Source: Hofstenia miamia (lineage: Eukaryota; Xenacoelomorpha; Acoela). From it: a stretch of DNA of 64,000 nucleotides. The notes under the pieces are model-generated. The model ran no database searches. It saw nothing but the letters and a program-made list of their open reading frames with translations, and was not told the origin of the DNA. This document shows positions 11,401-20,384 of the stretch, piece after piece. Within the stretch, counting starts at the first letter, position 1, and each line of letters begins with the position of its first letter. Where the stretch lies: assembly GCA_004352715.1 (NCBI GenBank), contig SCFE01000009.1, positions 724,806-788,805 on the forward strand, given 5' to 3'. The position numbers were made by a program, and so were the translations under genes.

Positions 11401-11925
11401 ATAGGTCCATTTTCCTATGCCCCCTCACATATATTCACCCAAAAATTTATAAAATTTAGATAAATTAGACAAGTCAATACAACAAACATACTCAAACATA
11501 AACAAGCTTTTTAAAAAATACGTACTTGTATCAGTAGTTGGGTCGCGAAATTCTTTCAAGACGGAGTTAATTCTCATCAAATTTTGAGAAAAATCCGAAA
11601 TCAAGGTTTCATCATCAGAGACTACGAGAAATCGAAAAGACATATTCGCCTTCTTAAAAATCTAAAAATAAAGTCGATTTTTAACATGTAAAGGATTATA
11701 TTTAAGATAGAGTTATATGAAATTTAATTATAATTTGAGATTATGATAGATTTCGAAAGTATGTTTTACCTCATAAAGATTGACAATGACTGCACAGATT
11801 GGCAGATTGAGATCTTGCATTGTTGAAATTAGACAAGAATTGTAGTTGGATTCCATGACCATTTTGGAAACAGTGTTAATGGCGTTTAACCTGTCAGTAG
11901 TAAAATCCGTAAAAGCGGTCGAAAG
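3665..11925 (-). CDS. Unrecognised host gene, last seven exons (3' part, about 284 codons)
   Basis: Seven minus-strand exons fit by splice sites and phase: 11770-11925, 11526-11661, 9251-9405, 8859-8933, 8650-8811, 4317-4406 and 3665-3745. Donors include GTAAGT (twice), GTACGT, GTAAAA and GTATGA; acceptors are T-rich ending in AG. Phases match at every join: an exon ending in one base (A) meets one beginning AT, giving Asn, and all others are phase 0. No frame contains a stop until TAA at 3665-3667. Segments include LSTAFTDFTTDRLNAINTVS, MSFRFLVVSDDETLISDFSQ, ELTAKINTLETQLLSAGF (coiled-coil-like), TIEFLKKKIAFLKNQREEE (coiled coil) and, at the end, ILESDEIPFISY. The intron at 8812-8858 is only 47 nt. 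A whole LINE sits in the 8650/4406 intron, and a MITE and a Tc1 relic in the 9405/11526 intron. The 5' exons were not found. The family is not recognised. Intact phase suggests a live gene; exon choice is inference. Confidence 0.65.
4407..5804. other. Intron sequence and probable LINE 5' UTR
   Basis: AT-rich sequence without a supported exon. The part just before 5805 probably includes the 5' UTR of the plus-strand LINE, but its start could not be fixed. An open stretch at 4638-4823 (minus) has no supporting splice sites. Confidence 0.35.
5805..6539 (+). CDS. LINE ORF1 protein with PHD-like zinc finger
   Basis: A 244-codon open frame. The N-terminus has zinc ligands at about C11, C14, C28, C31, H37, C42, C64 and C67, a C4HC3 pattern like the PHD fingers known in ORF1 of some Jockey/CR1-group LINEs. 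A central helical stretch (about 75-130) leads to KTILISGFPESD, a motif common in LINE ORF1. Residues about 149-190 repeat, in the same frame, a piece of this element's own RT (DADLSKYSDDT); see findings. The C-terminus (KIFLSTVLSTEEIKKEKIFL) resembles the usual ORF1 end. It presumably binds LINE RNA. The frame is complete, but the RT of this copy is dead. Confidence 0.75.
   Translation: MSTTENNFQLCSVCKTCNLYIKNESVYCSFCCSQMMHWTTNCTGFASSVLKSRNEVKNNAILFCNDCVNYWKRDVMIERIVREQSIVTNQSENLATIIEVKVDGIVQKCGKSMEEKLIHISKEINKNLSKLSSDDHLKTILISGFPESDININTVRDNNAIDADLSKYSDDTSFLTAIRRDTANHDYMHYKLKTYTNSGSGKIFLSTVLSTEEIKKEKIFLNKRWELINNGVLYNDDVPVDCSN
6590..8393 (+). pseudogene. LINE ORF2 (AP-endonuclease remnant plus reverse transcriptase)
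   Basis: The endonuclease begins VIALQKTKLKSD and continues to AERGGGGLITYVSKK (about 6645-6810), then jumps straight to the RT N-terminus (6822-7109), so the catalytic C-terminal half of the nuclease is deleted. RT blocks follow in shifting frames: LQFAYRKDRSTTDA near 7320-7360, SSAFNTVLQNKLLNN from 7420, VEVGIPQDGPMPGVLF near 7570-7615, and YSDDT near 7690-7704 in place of the usual YADD. The thumb and C-terminus run in 7414-7995 and 7944-8393. Frameshifts near 7109, 7420 and 7950 and the endonuclease deletion make it inactive. Confidence 0.8.
8413..8428 (+). other. 3' UTR hairpin with cUUCGg tetraloop
   Basis: TAGTGC, loop TTCG, GCACTA forms a perfect 6-bp stem closed by C-G around UUCG, an unusually stable RNA tetraloop. 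CCT at 8407-8409 can also pair with AGG at 8430-8432. It lies just before AATAAA and the (ATT)n tail, where many LINEs carry the structure their RT recognises. Confidence 0.7.
8448..8492 (+). repeat. (ATT)n tail of the LINE
   Basis: About 15 ATT units begin 10 bases after AATAAA, as expected for a LINE that ends in a microsatellite rather than poly(A). Confidence 0.9.
9835..10095. mobile_element. 261-bp piggyBac-type MITE with TTAA target duplications
   Basis: TTAA at 9831-9834 and at 10096-10099 flank inverted ends CCTGTTAGTGG and CCATTAACAGG (reverse complement CCTGTTAATGG). TTAA duplication and C-rich ends are the signature of piggyBac-superfamily elements. There is no coding capacity. 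It lies in the host gene's 2.1-kb intron. piggyBac transposase relics are present at 49.6 and 52.3 kb, but their match to these ends is not shown. Confidence 0.75.
10209..10560. mobile_element. (TA)n tract and degenerate Tc1-like fragment
   Basis: After a TA microsatellite (10209-10232) comes AGTCCTGCTCAAAAATCGAA, which resembles Tc1-group terminal repeats. On the minus strand, 10320-10530 contains a helix-turn-helix-like piece, EQRINVSHSAVSKMF, typical of Tc1 transposase N-termini, with stops and shifts. The right-hand terminus was not found. Confidence 0.4.
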
Positions 11926-13460
11926 CTAAAAAATATAATTAAAACACAGCACATGAAAATGGAATACACGAATTTAACGATTTTTATAAGCAATAACAAA
12001 AAAATTGTTTTCAGAAGTTCAAAGATTTTGTGAGGTCACAAAAACAAAGTTCCTTTCGAATCAAGTTCAAATACTACGAGAACACAATTTCATTGATTTC
12101 AGACCCATTTAACACACTTGAATTTTATCCCAAGTTCCGTTCCATAAAATATTTTGGTCATATGTCTCATTAGTTCTCATGGCATAACATCTATTCTACC
12201 CAAAAATATTAACCCTCTGAAATAGTTGATTTTAGCTACTGAATTTATGGTCCTAGTCACATCTAATCCAAGTTCTCAATGGAATATATGCCAATAACTA
12301 CCATGGGAATAGACGGTCTTGCAGAACCCATATTTGCAACGTATACAGTTAAAATCCACGCTACGATAGTAAGTTGTTTATATGTTGATTCAGCAACTGA
12401 GAAAAACTTTCGCAACTAAAAATACGATCGTAGAAGATAAACACAATCATGTGAAATAATTTTGCTTAGAATAATATAAGTATGTCAATCTAACGGATTC
12501 TCTCAGAAAAAACATTGGGACATTTAATACCAACAATAACAAACTTCAACTATTTGACAATGAAGTTAATTTTGATGACATGTTTTAAGAATAAAAAAAT
12601 GATGGAGTGGCCTTAGCACAGTTGTGTTCAATGGTGTGCTTGAAAATTTTCAATACTGTACACAAAAAACAAGCATCTTGTTGAGTTGGTATCTTTGGAA
12701 TGGGACTTTTGTTTTACTGTTGGTTGTTGTTAATCGCAAAATTTGAAAAGTGACTATCAAACGTAATGTAGGTTGCAAAGCTGTCTTTCTCTGTTTGCAA
12801 CTGTCTTTCTATTGAGCCACGGGACACAAAATGTAATATCCTACCTTAACCCTATTTCCACTAGAAATTGTTCAGAATCTGTGATGACTTCAACAACCAA
12901 TGTTTAAACGCTTATAAACTAATGAAGATACTTAAAATCTAAAAACACCACAAGACAGAGAATTATCTCCTTTTTTAATTTCGCGACGTCGCTCTCTCAC
13001 GTTCAGGTGCGCAAAGTCAGAGGTTCCTGGACGGGAGTGACAGTGTTTGTTTTAAAAGAACAAAATATTTCACAATAGTTGTTGTTCCCATGGGCATTAG
13101 ACCACCTCGTTATCTGAAAACTATCTATGAAAAGAATTTGAATATTTTTACAAACATTTTATTTTTAATTGAAAAAAAATTCCTATTTGCATGCATGTAA
13201 TTCGGCCATAAGAATATGTTTTAGCACATATCTTTATCATTGAATGAAGCCCAAATTCATTTTAGTATTTAAAAATTATAAATATTATTACATATCCACT
13301 GACATTCTAAACTGTGTCCATCGCTTTAATGCAGATCAGTATTTTCTTAATTTTAAGATTATTATAAACTTCTGTAAAGTGAAATTTTAGTCACTGGAAG
13401 AAGATACCTAGGTACGTTATTTTGTAAATTTTTGTGAAATTTCTGTCATTATTTATCAAG
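11926..13460. other. Sequence upstream of the host-gene exons, unexplained
   Basis: Further 5' exons of the 3.7-11.9 kb gene could lie here, but none has convincing splice sites and phase. A short GC-richer patch at about 12980-13050 stands out from the AT-rich background without a recognisable function. Confidence 0.3.
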
Positions 13461-13498
13461 TTCGGCAGCGACGGCACAGCCGGCTGACACCCAGCTCT
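13461..13498. mobile_element. Right-end remnant of a GC-rich MITE
   Basis: The GC-rich end (...GCCGGCTGACACCCAGCTCT) matches the right terminus of the MITE at 20385-20911 and is followed by the same AGTGTATT and cassette sequence. Its left part is missing here. Confidence 0.55.
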
Positions 13499-14212
13499 AG
13501 TGTATTCCCAGCTGTGTTATATTTGAAATTCAAAAAATCCGAAAAACATGATTTTACTATTTTTCATGAGGATTTATCTACCATAAAATTTGTTGTAGAT
13601 TGAAATGGGCTGGTTTGCGGATGTAACATTAGAAACCCTTAGCAAATATGTTGCTCGTTCGTATCTGATCAGGTGCTGTACCCAAGTGCAGGAGAAGTGA
13701 ATTTTGCAATTTCTTACGCCGGTGAATGGAGCAAGCAAGACTAATTGGCGATGGCAGGGAAGAGGAATAGGCCGCGAGCTAGGACAATGCAACAACATGA
13801 GTTTCTCCAAGTTCATCGTGAAGAAGATAACACATGCGCGAACTGCTCAATCGCATTCATGAAGTCCACTGGACAAAACTGGATGCAAATGCAAAGATGA
13901 AAGCGTTGATCCCTTTTTTCAGTGTTCCCAGTGCACATAGACTCCTTTTAACATTAGTTGGCAAAGCTTCTGTTAGATTTGAAATATAAAACTTGTTGGT
14001 GTCCGAATTACCCCATTTTTCTTTTTTTCGGTAATCATCGTAGAAATTATACAGACGGATTTCTACAAGTCTTCGGGTTACAAGGTCATTAGATATTGTA
14101 AATAACTCCCCATTTGCGGTTCATGTAGGATTATAGAATTTTAGTATCAAAACAAATGACAAAAAAATTTTAAAACCCTCAAAAAGGTGTCCGAATTACC
14201 CATATTTTACAG
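13499..14212 (+). mobile_element. pogo/Tigger-like transposon tail, cassette A
   Basis: The plus strand carries a decayed C-terminal zinc finger (NTCANCSIAFMKSTG, then a disrupted WMQ...C block ending FFQCSQCT in another frame), of the type found at the end of pogo/jerky-group DDE transposases. The 3' end is GGTGTCCGAATTACCC...TTTTACAG followed by TA, as expected for a pogo terminus and TA target. Related tails: 16365-16839, 20912-21625 and 28160-28660. The matching left terminus was not found, so the family call is tentative. Confidence 0.5.
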
Positions 14213-14480
14213 TATTAAAAATAGTTAATAAATACATTTGTTTGACTCATAGTGAGCGATTTTTTTATGCCGGCCCGTAAATTTTCGCGCCATTCATTAT
14301 TTAATCAATGACTGTTGAACATCAACGGAACTTTTGATTGCCCCGGACTGCGGGAAGTAGAAGAACATCATCGCGGGAAGCGCGCGATAAAATGTTTCGA
14401 ACGCAATTGATTATCAACGCTGCTCTTGATTGAAGTGTGCAATTAATAAAATTAATCAGACACTGATTTGAAAATAAATG

Positions 14481-14488
14481 TATAAAAG
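14481..14488 (+). promoter_or_regulatory. TATA box before the 87-codon ORF (cassette A)
   Basis: TATAAAAG lies only 3 bases before the first ATG at 14492. A start site about 25-30 bp downstream would remove that ATG from the transcript, so either translation begins at a later ATG (for example the one at 14519) or transcription starts elsewhere. The roughly 250 bases upstream are conserved among the three cassettes and are GC-richer than their surroundings. Confidence 0.45.
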
Positions 14489-14491
14489 GCT

Positions 14492-14755
14492 ATGAATCAA
14501 CTAATGAAATCATTTGAAATGGTGCGCAAGCAGAAGAAAGCTCCTAGTAATTTTATTACTATAGAAAACCTTGGCTTAGAGCAGCGACAGACACATACCT
14601 TTGCGTCTATATCACCAAATAAGAAGATGCCCTACTTATCTTCGGCTAGTATATTTTTGCCTAAGCCCAGTGGGAAAATTCAACCCGTGGATGACACCAT
14701 ATTTATTCCTAATTTATGCTCGTGCGATGACCTTCCCGAGCTCTTTTCTATTTAA
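14492..14755 (+). CDS. 87-codon HMG-less paralogue, cassette A
   Basis: The N-terminal 11 residues (MNQLMKSFEMV) match the start of the full gene copies (MHRLTKSFEMV at 29.54 kb). The rest (RKQKKAPSNFITIENLGLEQ ... QPVDDTIFIPNLCSCDDLPE) matches the segment after the HMG box in the 16.86-kb ORF. The whole HMG box is therefore missing in frame. What remains is a basic KKAPS patch and a conserved tail of unknown role. Three copies (here, 21901, 28920) are intact and differ by only a few residues. The product could be a partner- or competitor-type protein without DNA binding, or the ORF may not be translated; both are inference. Confidence 0.55.
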   Translation: MNQLMKSFEMVRKQKKAPSNFITIENLGLEQRQTHTFASISPNKKMPYLSSASIFLPKPSGKIQPVDDTIFIPNLCSCDDLPELFSI

Positions 14756-14769
14756 TGATGCTTCATCTC

Positions 14770-16770
14770 ATCTTACCAACACATTTGCCACAGTTAATTC
14801 AGCTCTTTTTAGAGCTATTCATTTAAATCAAAGCAGTATAATTGTTTATTAAAAGTTTCTATTTATATACTTTGCAATTTGTAGTAGCATAGGGAATGGT
14901 TAAAGTATTGTAAAGAACGCTTGCCGTTAAACAAAAGATAATTTTTTTCTTTTCATACTTCAATACATTTCTTATTTTAGCGTTTTAATCGCTCTGGTTA
15001 GTAGTAGTTGTTCATGTGCATTTTTTGTCTTTGTAGTGTTAAATCGTGAATTTGATATTAAAAAATTAATAGTTTTAGTCGTTTTTGATCAATTAGCCTC
15101 GCACATTGGGGCTCTGTTTTAATACATTTAAGTGAAATTGTTAGTATTTTTACCTAATATATTTCAACTGTTTTATTTTAGGGAACATGAGGGCTACTTC
15201 TTTCTCCAATTGAATACTTATGTTGGAAAATGTATATGGTGTGTCTAATAAAGACACGGACTATGCTCACAGAAAGAAAAATATACACAAATACACATAT
15301 ATTGACATTTTATACTAATTAGCTATTGGTTGCACAATAACCAATGACAGAATAGAAAACTATTGGCGATGGCAGGGAAGAGGAATAGGCCGCGGACTAG
15401 GACAATGCAAAACATGAGTTTCTCCTAGTTCATCATCTTCAAGTGAGGAAGATACCACATGCGCGAACTGCTCAGTCGCATTCATGAAGTCCACTGGAAT
15501 GGACTGGATGCAAATGCAAAGATGAAAGAGTTGATCCCTTTTTTCAGTGTGCCCAGTGCACATAGACTCCTTTTAACATTAGTTTGCAATGCTTCTGTTA
15601 GATTTGAAATATAAAACTTGTTGGTGTCCGAATTACCCCATTTTTCTTTTTTTCCATAATCATCGTAGAAATTATACAGACGGATTTCTACAAATCTTCG
15701 GGTTACAAGGTCATTAGATATTGTAAATAACTTCCCATTTGCGGTTCATGTAGGATTATAGAATTATAGNATCTTACCAACACATTTGCCACAGTTAATT
15801 CAGCTCTTTTTAGAGCTATTCATTTAAATCAAAGCAGTATAATTGTTTATTAAAAGTTTCTATTTATATACTTTGCAATTTGTAGTAGCATAGGGAATGG
15901 TTAAAGTATTGTAAAGAACGCTTGCCGTTAAACAAAAGATAATTTTTTTCTTTTCATACTTCAATACATTTCTTATTTTAGCGTTTTAATCGCTCTGGTT
16001 AGTAGTAGTTGTTCATGTGCATTTTTTGTCTTTGTAGTGTTAAATCGTGAATTTGATATTAAAAAATTAATAGTTTTAGTCGTTTTTGATCAATTAGCCT
16101 CGCACATTGGGGCTCTGTTTTAATACATTTAAGTGAAATTGTTAGTATTTTTACCTAATATATTTCAACTGTTTTATTTTAGGGAACATGAGGGCTACTT
16201 CTTTCTCCAATTGAATACTTATGTTGGAAAATGTATATGGTGTGTCTAATAAAGACACGGACTATGCTCACAGAAAGAAAAATATACACAAATACACATA
16301 TATTGACATTTTATACTAATTAGCTATTGGTTGCACAATAACCAATGACAGAATAGAAAACTATTGGCGATGGCAGGGAAGAGGAATAGGCCGCGGACTA
16401 GGACAATGCAAAACATGAGTTTCTCCTAGTTCATCATCTTCAAGTGAGGAAGATACCACATGCGCGAACTGCTCAGTCGCATTCATGAAGTCCACTGGAA
16501 TGGACTGGATGCAAATGCAAAGATGAAAGAGTTGATCCCTTTTTTCAGTGTGCCCAGTGCACATAGACTCCTTTTAACATTAGTTTGCAATGCTTCTGTT
16601 AGATTTGAAATATAAAACTTGTTGGTGTCCGAATTACCCCATTTTTCTTTTTTTCCATAATCATCGTAGAAATTATACAGACGGATTTCTACAAATCTTC
16701 GGGTTACAAGGTCATTAGATATTGTAAATAACTTCCCATTTGCGGTTCATGTAGGATTATAGAATTATAG
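14770..16770. repeat. Exact-length 1000-bp direct duplication around a single N
   Basis: 14770-15769 and 15771-16770 are each 1000 bp, sit either side of the N at 15770, and agree wherever compared, with a constant offset of 1001. This is best read as two contig ends that overlap but were not merged. The first copy should not be counted as a biological repeat. Confidence 0.85.
14892..15248 (+). pseudogene. Possible two-exon gene 3' end, cassette A
   Basis: 14892-14941 reads EWLKYCKERLPLNKR, then a 240-bp gap, a T-rich AG acceptor at 15180-15181 and an open stretch (REHEGYFFLQLNTYVGKCIW) ending in TAA at 15246-15248, with AATAAA just after. In cassette C the same donor is GT; here it is AT. 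The reading is conserved enough to look coding, but no family is recognised. It is repeated at 15893-16249 by the assembly duplication. Confidence 0.3.
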
Positions 16771-16839
16771 TATCAAAACAAATGACAAAAAAATTAAAAA
16801 AACCCTCAAAGAAGTGTCCGAATTACCTCTATTATACAG
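16365..16839 (+). mobile_element. pogo/Tigger-like transposon tail joined to the HMG gene
   Basis: Same family as 13499-14212. The zinc-finger region reads SSSSSEEDTTCANCSVAFMK, but 32 bases kept in cassette C are deleted. It ends GTGTCCGAATTACC...ATACAG plus TA. Unlike the other copies, only 18 bases separate this end from the HMG-box coding sequence at 16858. 15364-15769 is the assembly-duplicated copy. Confidence 0.5.
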
Positions 16840-16857
16840 TATTAAAAATAGTTAATA

Positions 16858-17310
16858 CGACCATTGAATGCCTTTACGATTTGGTCAAGCGAAAGGCGCC
16901 AAGAAATCTCGCAGTTGAATGCATCATTGAATCATGCGGAGTTAAGTAAGTTACTTGGAGCAGAGTGGAAACGACTCCCGAAAAATGATATTGCAACATA
17001 TTATGAAAATGCCAGAATATTAAAGACAAAGCACAGAATAACCTATCCATCTTATAAATTTAGGTCCATAAGGAAGCGCAAGTCGAAGAAAGCTCCAAGT
17101 AATATTATTACTTTAAAAGATCTTCGCATAGAGCAGGGCCAGACACACACTTTTGTGTCTAAATCCCCAACGAAGAATATGCCTTATTTATCTTCATCGA
17201 GCATCCTTTTTCCGAAATACAGTCGGGAAATTCAGCAGCCCGTGGATGACACTATATTTGTGCCTTATCTATGCTCTTGCAATCAGCTGCCGGAGATCTT
17301 TTTAATTTAG
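16858..17310 (+). CDS. SOX/MATA-type HMG-box protein, 5'-truncated
   Basis: From CGA at 16858 the frame reads RPLNAFTIWSSERRQEISQL, LLGAEWKRLPKNDIATYYEN and KHRITYPSYKFRSIRKRKSK: a complete HMG box with the features of the SOX/MATA group (RPxNAF at helix 1, LGxEWK at helix 2, KHR...YPxYKFR at the minor wing). A 70-residue tail follows (THTFVSKSPTKNMPYLSSSS ... QPVDDTIFVPYLCSCNQLPE), shared with the 87-codon ORFs. It ends at TAG, 17308-17310. Related copies at 22.55 and 29.54 kb start further upstream with MKLASLSSNDEHIKRPLN, so this copy has lost its N-terminus to the transposon tail at 16839. The HMG box is the least damaged in the window. No ATG precedes the box; the annotated start would be a TTG. 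Confidence 0.7.
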   Translation, partial: RPLNAFTIWSSERRQEISQLNASLNHAELSKLLGAEWKRLPKNDIATYYENARILKTKHRITYPSYKFRSIRKRKSKKAPSNIITLKDLRIEQGQTHTFVSKSPTKNMPYLSSSSILFPKYSREIQQPVDDTIFVPYLCSCNQLPEIFLI

Positions 17311-17962
17311 TGATGCCTCAATGAAAATAAAAATATATTTTTCTATTTGAAAAACTTTTCTGGAAATTTTTTCAGTCATTCAGATAGAGCCATGTGGTCT
17401 ATCGATGATCATTGCTAACATCAAGATTTTAGAATTTTTGATATTGCGTTGGTAGTCCCTTCAAGCTGATTGGATTGGTTTGATTATTTTAAACAAACAG
17501 TTTCATTTCCTCGAAGAAGATATTTTAAAACTTCATTAGCAATGGTCGGAATTCCAAGTTGGCTGTCAAGCTTCACACTTTATTTAAGTGATATTTGATA
17601 GGTATTCCTTTCCTTAATTCAATAACATCAGCATTGATTGCTTAATCTATATCTATATACAATAATTACCAATTACACATTCTTAGTCAATTACAAATGT
17701 AACTGATAGAATTTAATTTTTCATTCTTGGAAAGCAGTTGGATATTTAATAATGACTTTAAAATTATGATATTGATAGCTTATGTGCGTAAACAAGACTC
17801 CACATTCGAAATCCGACTCGACTCTAATTTTAAGAAACTGATCGGAATTATTGAATGCTTCAATTGAATATGCTATATTAGAAAACTTTAGTTGAAAATA
17901 ATGGATAACATATTGATGTTCTCACTAAATGAAGTTGTTCTGGTGATGTTAGTATTGTATCC
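17311..17962. repeat. Cassette 3' flank shared with 23.7-24.3 kb
   Basis: From about 17328 to the gap the sequence matches 23685-24318 and, in part, 24747-25070 almost base for base. No coding sequence is seen. The copy is cut by the N run at 17963. Confidence 0.75.
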
Positions 17963-18962
17963 NNNNNNNNNNNNNNNNNNNNNNNNNNNNNNNNNNNNNN
18001 NNNNNNNNNNNNNNNNNNNNNNNNNNNNNNNNNNNNNNNNNNNNNNNNNNNNNNNNNNNNNNNNNNNNNNNNNNNNNNNNNNNNNNNNNNNNNNNNNNNN
18101 NNNNNNNNNNNNNNNNNNNNNNNNNNNNNNNNNNNNNNNNNNNNNNNNNNNNNNNNNNNNNNNNNNNNNNNNNNNNNNNNNNNNNNNNNNNNNNNNNNNN
18201 NNNNNNNNNNNNNNNNNNNNNNNNNNNNNNNNNNNNNNNNNNNNNNNNNNNNNNNNNNNNNNNNNNNNNNNNNNNNNNNNNNNNNNNNNNNNNNNNNNNN
18301 NNNNNNNNNNNNNNNNNNNNNNNNNNNNNNNNNNNNNNNNNNNNNNNNNNNNNNNNNNNNNNNNNNNNNNNNNNNNNNNNNNNNNNNNNNNNNNNNNNNN
18401 NNNNNNNNNNNNNNNNNNNNNNNNNNNNNNNNNNNNNNNNNNNNNNNNNNNNNNNNNNNNNNNNNNNNNNNNNNNNNNNNNNNNNNNNNNNNNNNNNNNN
18501 NNNNNNNNNNNNNNNNNNNNNNNNNNNNNNNNNNNNNNNNNNNNNNNNNNNNNNNNNNNNNNNNNNNNNNNNNNNNNNNNNNNNNNNNNNNNNNNNNNNN
18601 NNNNNNNNNNNNNNNNNNNNNNNNNNNNNNNNNNNNNNNNNNNNNNNNNNNNNNNNNNNNNNNNNNNNNNNNNNNNNNNNNNNNNNNNNNNNNNNNNNNN
18701 NNNNNNNNNNNNNNNNNNNNNNNNNNNNNNNNNNNNNNNNNNNNNNNNNNNNNNNNNNNNNNNNNNNNNNNNNNNNNNNNNNNNNNNNNNNNNNNNNNNN
18801 NNNNNNNNNNNNNNNNNNNNNNNNNNNNNNNNNNNNNNNNNNNNNNNNNNNNNNNNNNNNNNNNNNNNNNNNNNNNNNNNNNNNNNNNNNNNNNNNNNNN
18901 NNNNNNNNNNNNNNNNNNNNNNNNNNNNNNNNNNNNNNNNNNNNNNNNNNNNNNNNNNNNNN
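17963..18962. other. Assembly gap, 1000 N
   Basis: Exactly 1000 N, a conventional placeholder size. Open frames that appear to cross it are artefacts. Cassette A may continue into it. Confidence 0.95.
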
Positions 18963-19241
18963 GGTCATGGTCATGCTCTGGAAGTTTCAGACAACCGAAA
19001 GCTTACTAAATACGCAGAATCATGTTCAGCAGCTGGTATATCCTTCATACCACTATCAGTGGAAGCTCTAGGAGGATGGTCACCAATTGCTATCAAAGTA
19101 CTCTCCAAGAGGTCTTTTATGTCTTCTGCCAGAAATGCCTCTTGCGATCTGAATACGATTTCTATATATTTTTTCCAGCAATTGTCAGTAATTTTACAGG
19201 GGGGAAATGCTACACTTCTTTTATCAAGATATAGTGGTTAG
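18963..19241 (+). mobile_element. C-terminal fragment of a retrotransposon polyprotein
   Basis: The frame reads GHGHALEVSDNRKLTKYAES, then AAGISFIPLSVEALGGWSP and FFQQLSVILQGGNATLLLSR to a stop at 19239-19241. The order K..KY....AGI.F.P...E..GGW, then Q(R)LS...Q.GNA.LL, is common at the C-termini of reverse-transcriptase polyproteins in many invertebrate genomes. The upstream part lies in the gap. Confidence 0.6.
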
Positions 19242-19520
19242 GGTTCAAGCAATTCATGTCTTATCTGTGACATCTGGATCACAAACTCAAAAATAGTGTT
19301 ATCCTCAGCATCTCAACCATTGTACAAGTTTTTCAACATCGATCACCCAAAAAATAATCATTGTAATATTAATTTTATATGTATTGATTTTCGTTCTATT
19401 AAATAAAACAATTTTATATTTGGTGATTCTTACATATTCTATTTTTGTAATGTTAATTTTGTAAAATATGTATAATTTATATTATATGTTTCTTGTGTCT
19501 TAGATGATTAGGGAAAATAT

Positions 19521-19625
19521 ATTGACAAATACCAAAGTGTATTCATTTCATCGCTAGATTTATCAAAGGCATTTAATTCAATTGATCATAATATCCTAAT
19601 AAATAAACTACAACAAATATATAAT
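19521..19625 (+). mobile_element. LINE reverse transcriptase fragment
   Basis: A short frame reads FISSLDLSKAFNSIDHNILI, the RT block with the first catalytic Asp (LDLSKAFDSIDH type). The flanks are lost. Sequence 19242-19520 is AT-rich with no other feature. Confidence 0.6.
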
Positions 19626-19718
19626 TTTTATTCATTAAGCATATTTTATAATTTCTCCACGTTTGGGACCTCACGCTTTTGCAAATTTACAAAAAACCTA
19701 TTTTTGAAATAACCCTAA

Positions 19719-19783
19719 TATATATATGTATATATAAATATATATACATATATATAAATGTATATATATATATATATATATAT
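19719..19783. repeat. (TA)n microsatellite
   Basis: Imperfect TA repeats adjoin the 3' end of the minus-strand LINE fragment at 19821-20284 and may be its tail. Confidence 0.7.
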
Positions 19784-19784
19784 T

Positions 19785-20284
19785 ACAAAAAATCGGTTTA
19801 TTAATAAAATGAGACATAACTTATTTTGCATTACAACTTTGGCAGGGACATAATAAACGATGTAAGCAGGGATCGTCAACTTTATAAAACGAAGTAAATC
19901 GATTCCAAAACAGCTCCTTTAATTGGTTTTTAACAGCATTAGGGTTGTTAGAGACATATCACTGTGAAAATTGATATAATTTGCAAGCGTTAGTACTCTA
20001 TGAAAATAGTTTCTTTTTGGTTTTTCATTAATGCTAGGCTTTGAACGGAAAAGTTCAGTTTGACTTTGATAGTATAATGATATATAAGAAAGATACATAA
20101 GATCATATGCCCCATTAAGCAATTTGTTAAACAAGAGTAAGTCCAAAAACTCTAGATATAAAGAGATAGGTAGTAAATGTAGATTTTTAAGGCGAATAAT
20201 GAAGATTTCAAAATGCCAACCTTCCGTAAAATGGGGGTAATTCGTTAGCTTTTCACCTTTTATCTTTAATCGAATAACGACCAT
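19785..20284 (-). mobile_element. LINE RT C-terminus and 3' UTR fragment
   Basis: 19919-20284 reads RLKNLHLLPISLYLEFLDLL and LFNKLLNGAYDL, then RSKPSINEKPKRNYFHRVL, the RT C-terminal region that follows the thumb. After one shift, 19821-19910 reads DDPCLHRLLCPCQSCNAK and a stop, matching the cysteine-rich last motif (DPCTW...C.C..C) of many invertebrate LINEs. A 3' UTR of about 35 bases leads into the TA tract. Confidence 0.65.
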
Positions 20285-20384
20285 TGTTGCATGTTTCTAG
20301 TGAAGCCGAAATTCATTTTTTAGTTAAAAAACATTGATCAACCGAAATTTATCAATAGACATGAAAACAATCTTGCAGTGTATT

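Noticed and set aside
14601-14852. 83-codon plus-strand frames overlapping each 87-codon ORF (also 22010, 29029)
   Set aside because: They are the +2 frame of the short form; the 87-codon frame is the one shared with the HMG gene tail.
15360-16564. Identical 67-codon minus-strand frames at 15360 and 16361, and related ones at 13574 and 20987
   Set aside because: Antisense to the pogo-like zinc-finger region, and the 15360/16361 pair exists only because of the assembly duplication.
14770-16770. Tandem repeat as a biological satellite or CRISPR-like array
   Set aside because: Only two copies, exactly 1000 bp each, split by one N; no spacer structure.
17892-19241. Open frames crossing the first N run (both strands)
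   Set aside because: N codons cannot terminate a frame; only the part after 18963 has real coding sequence.
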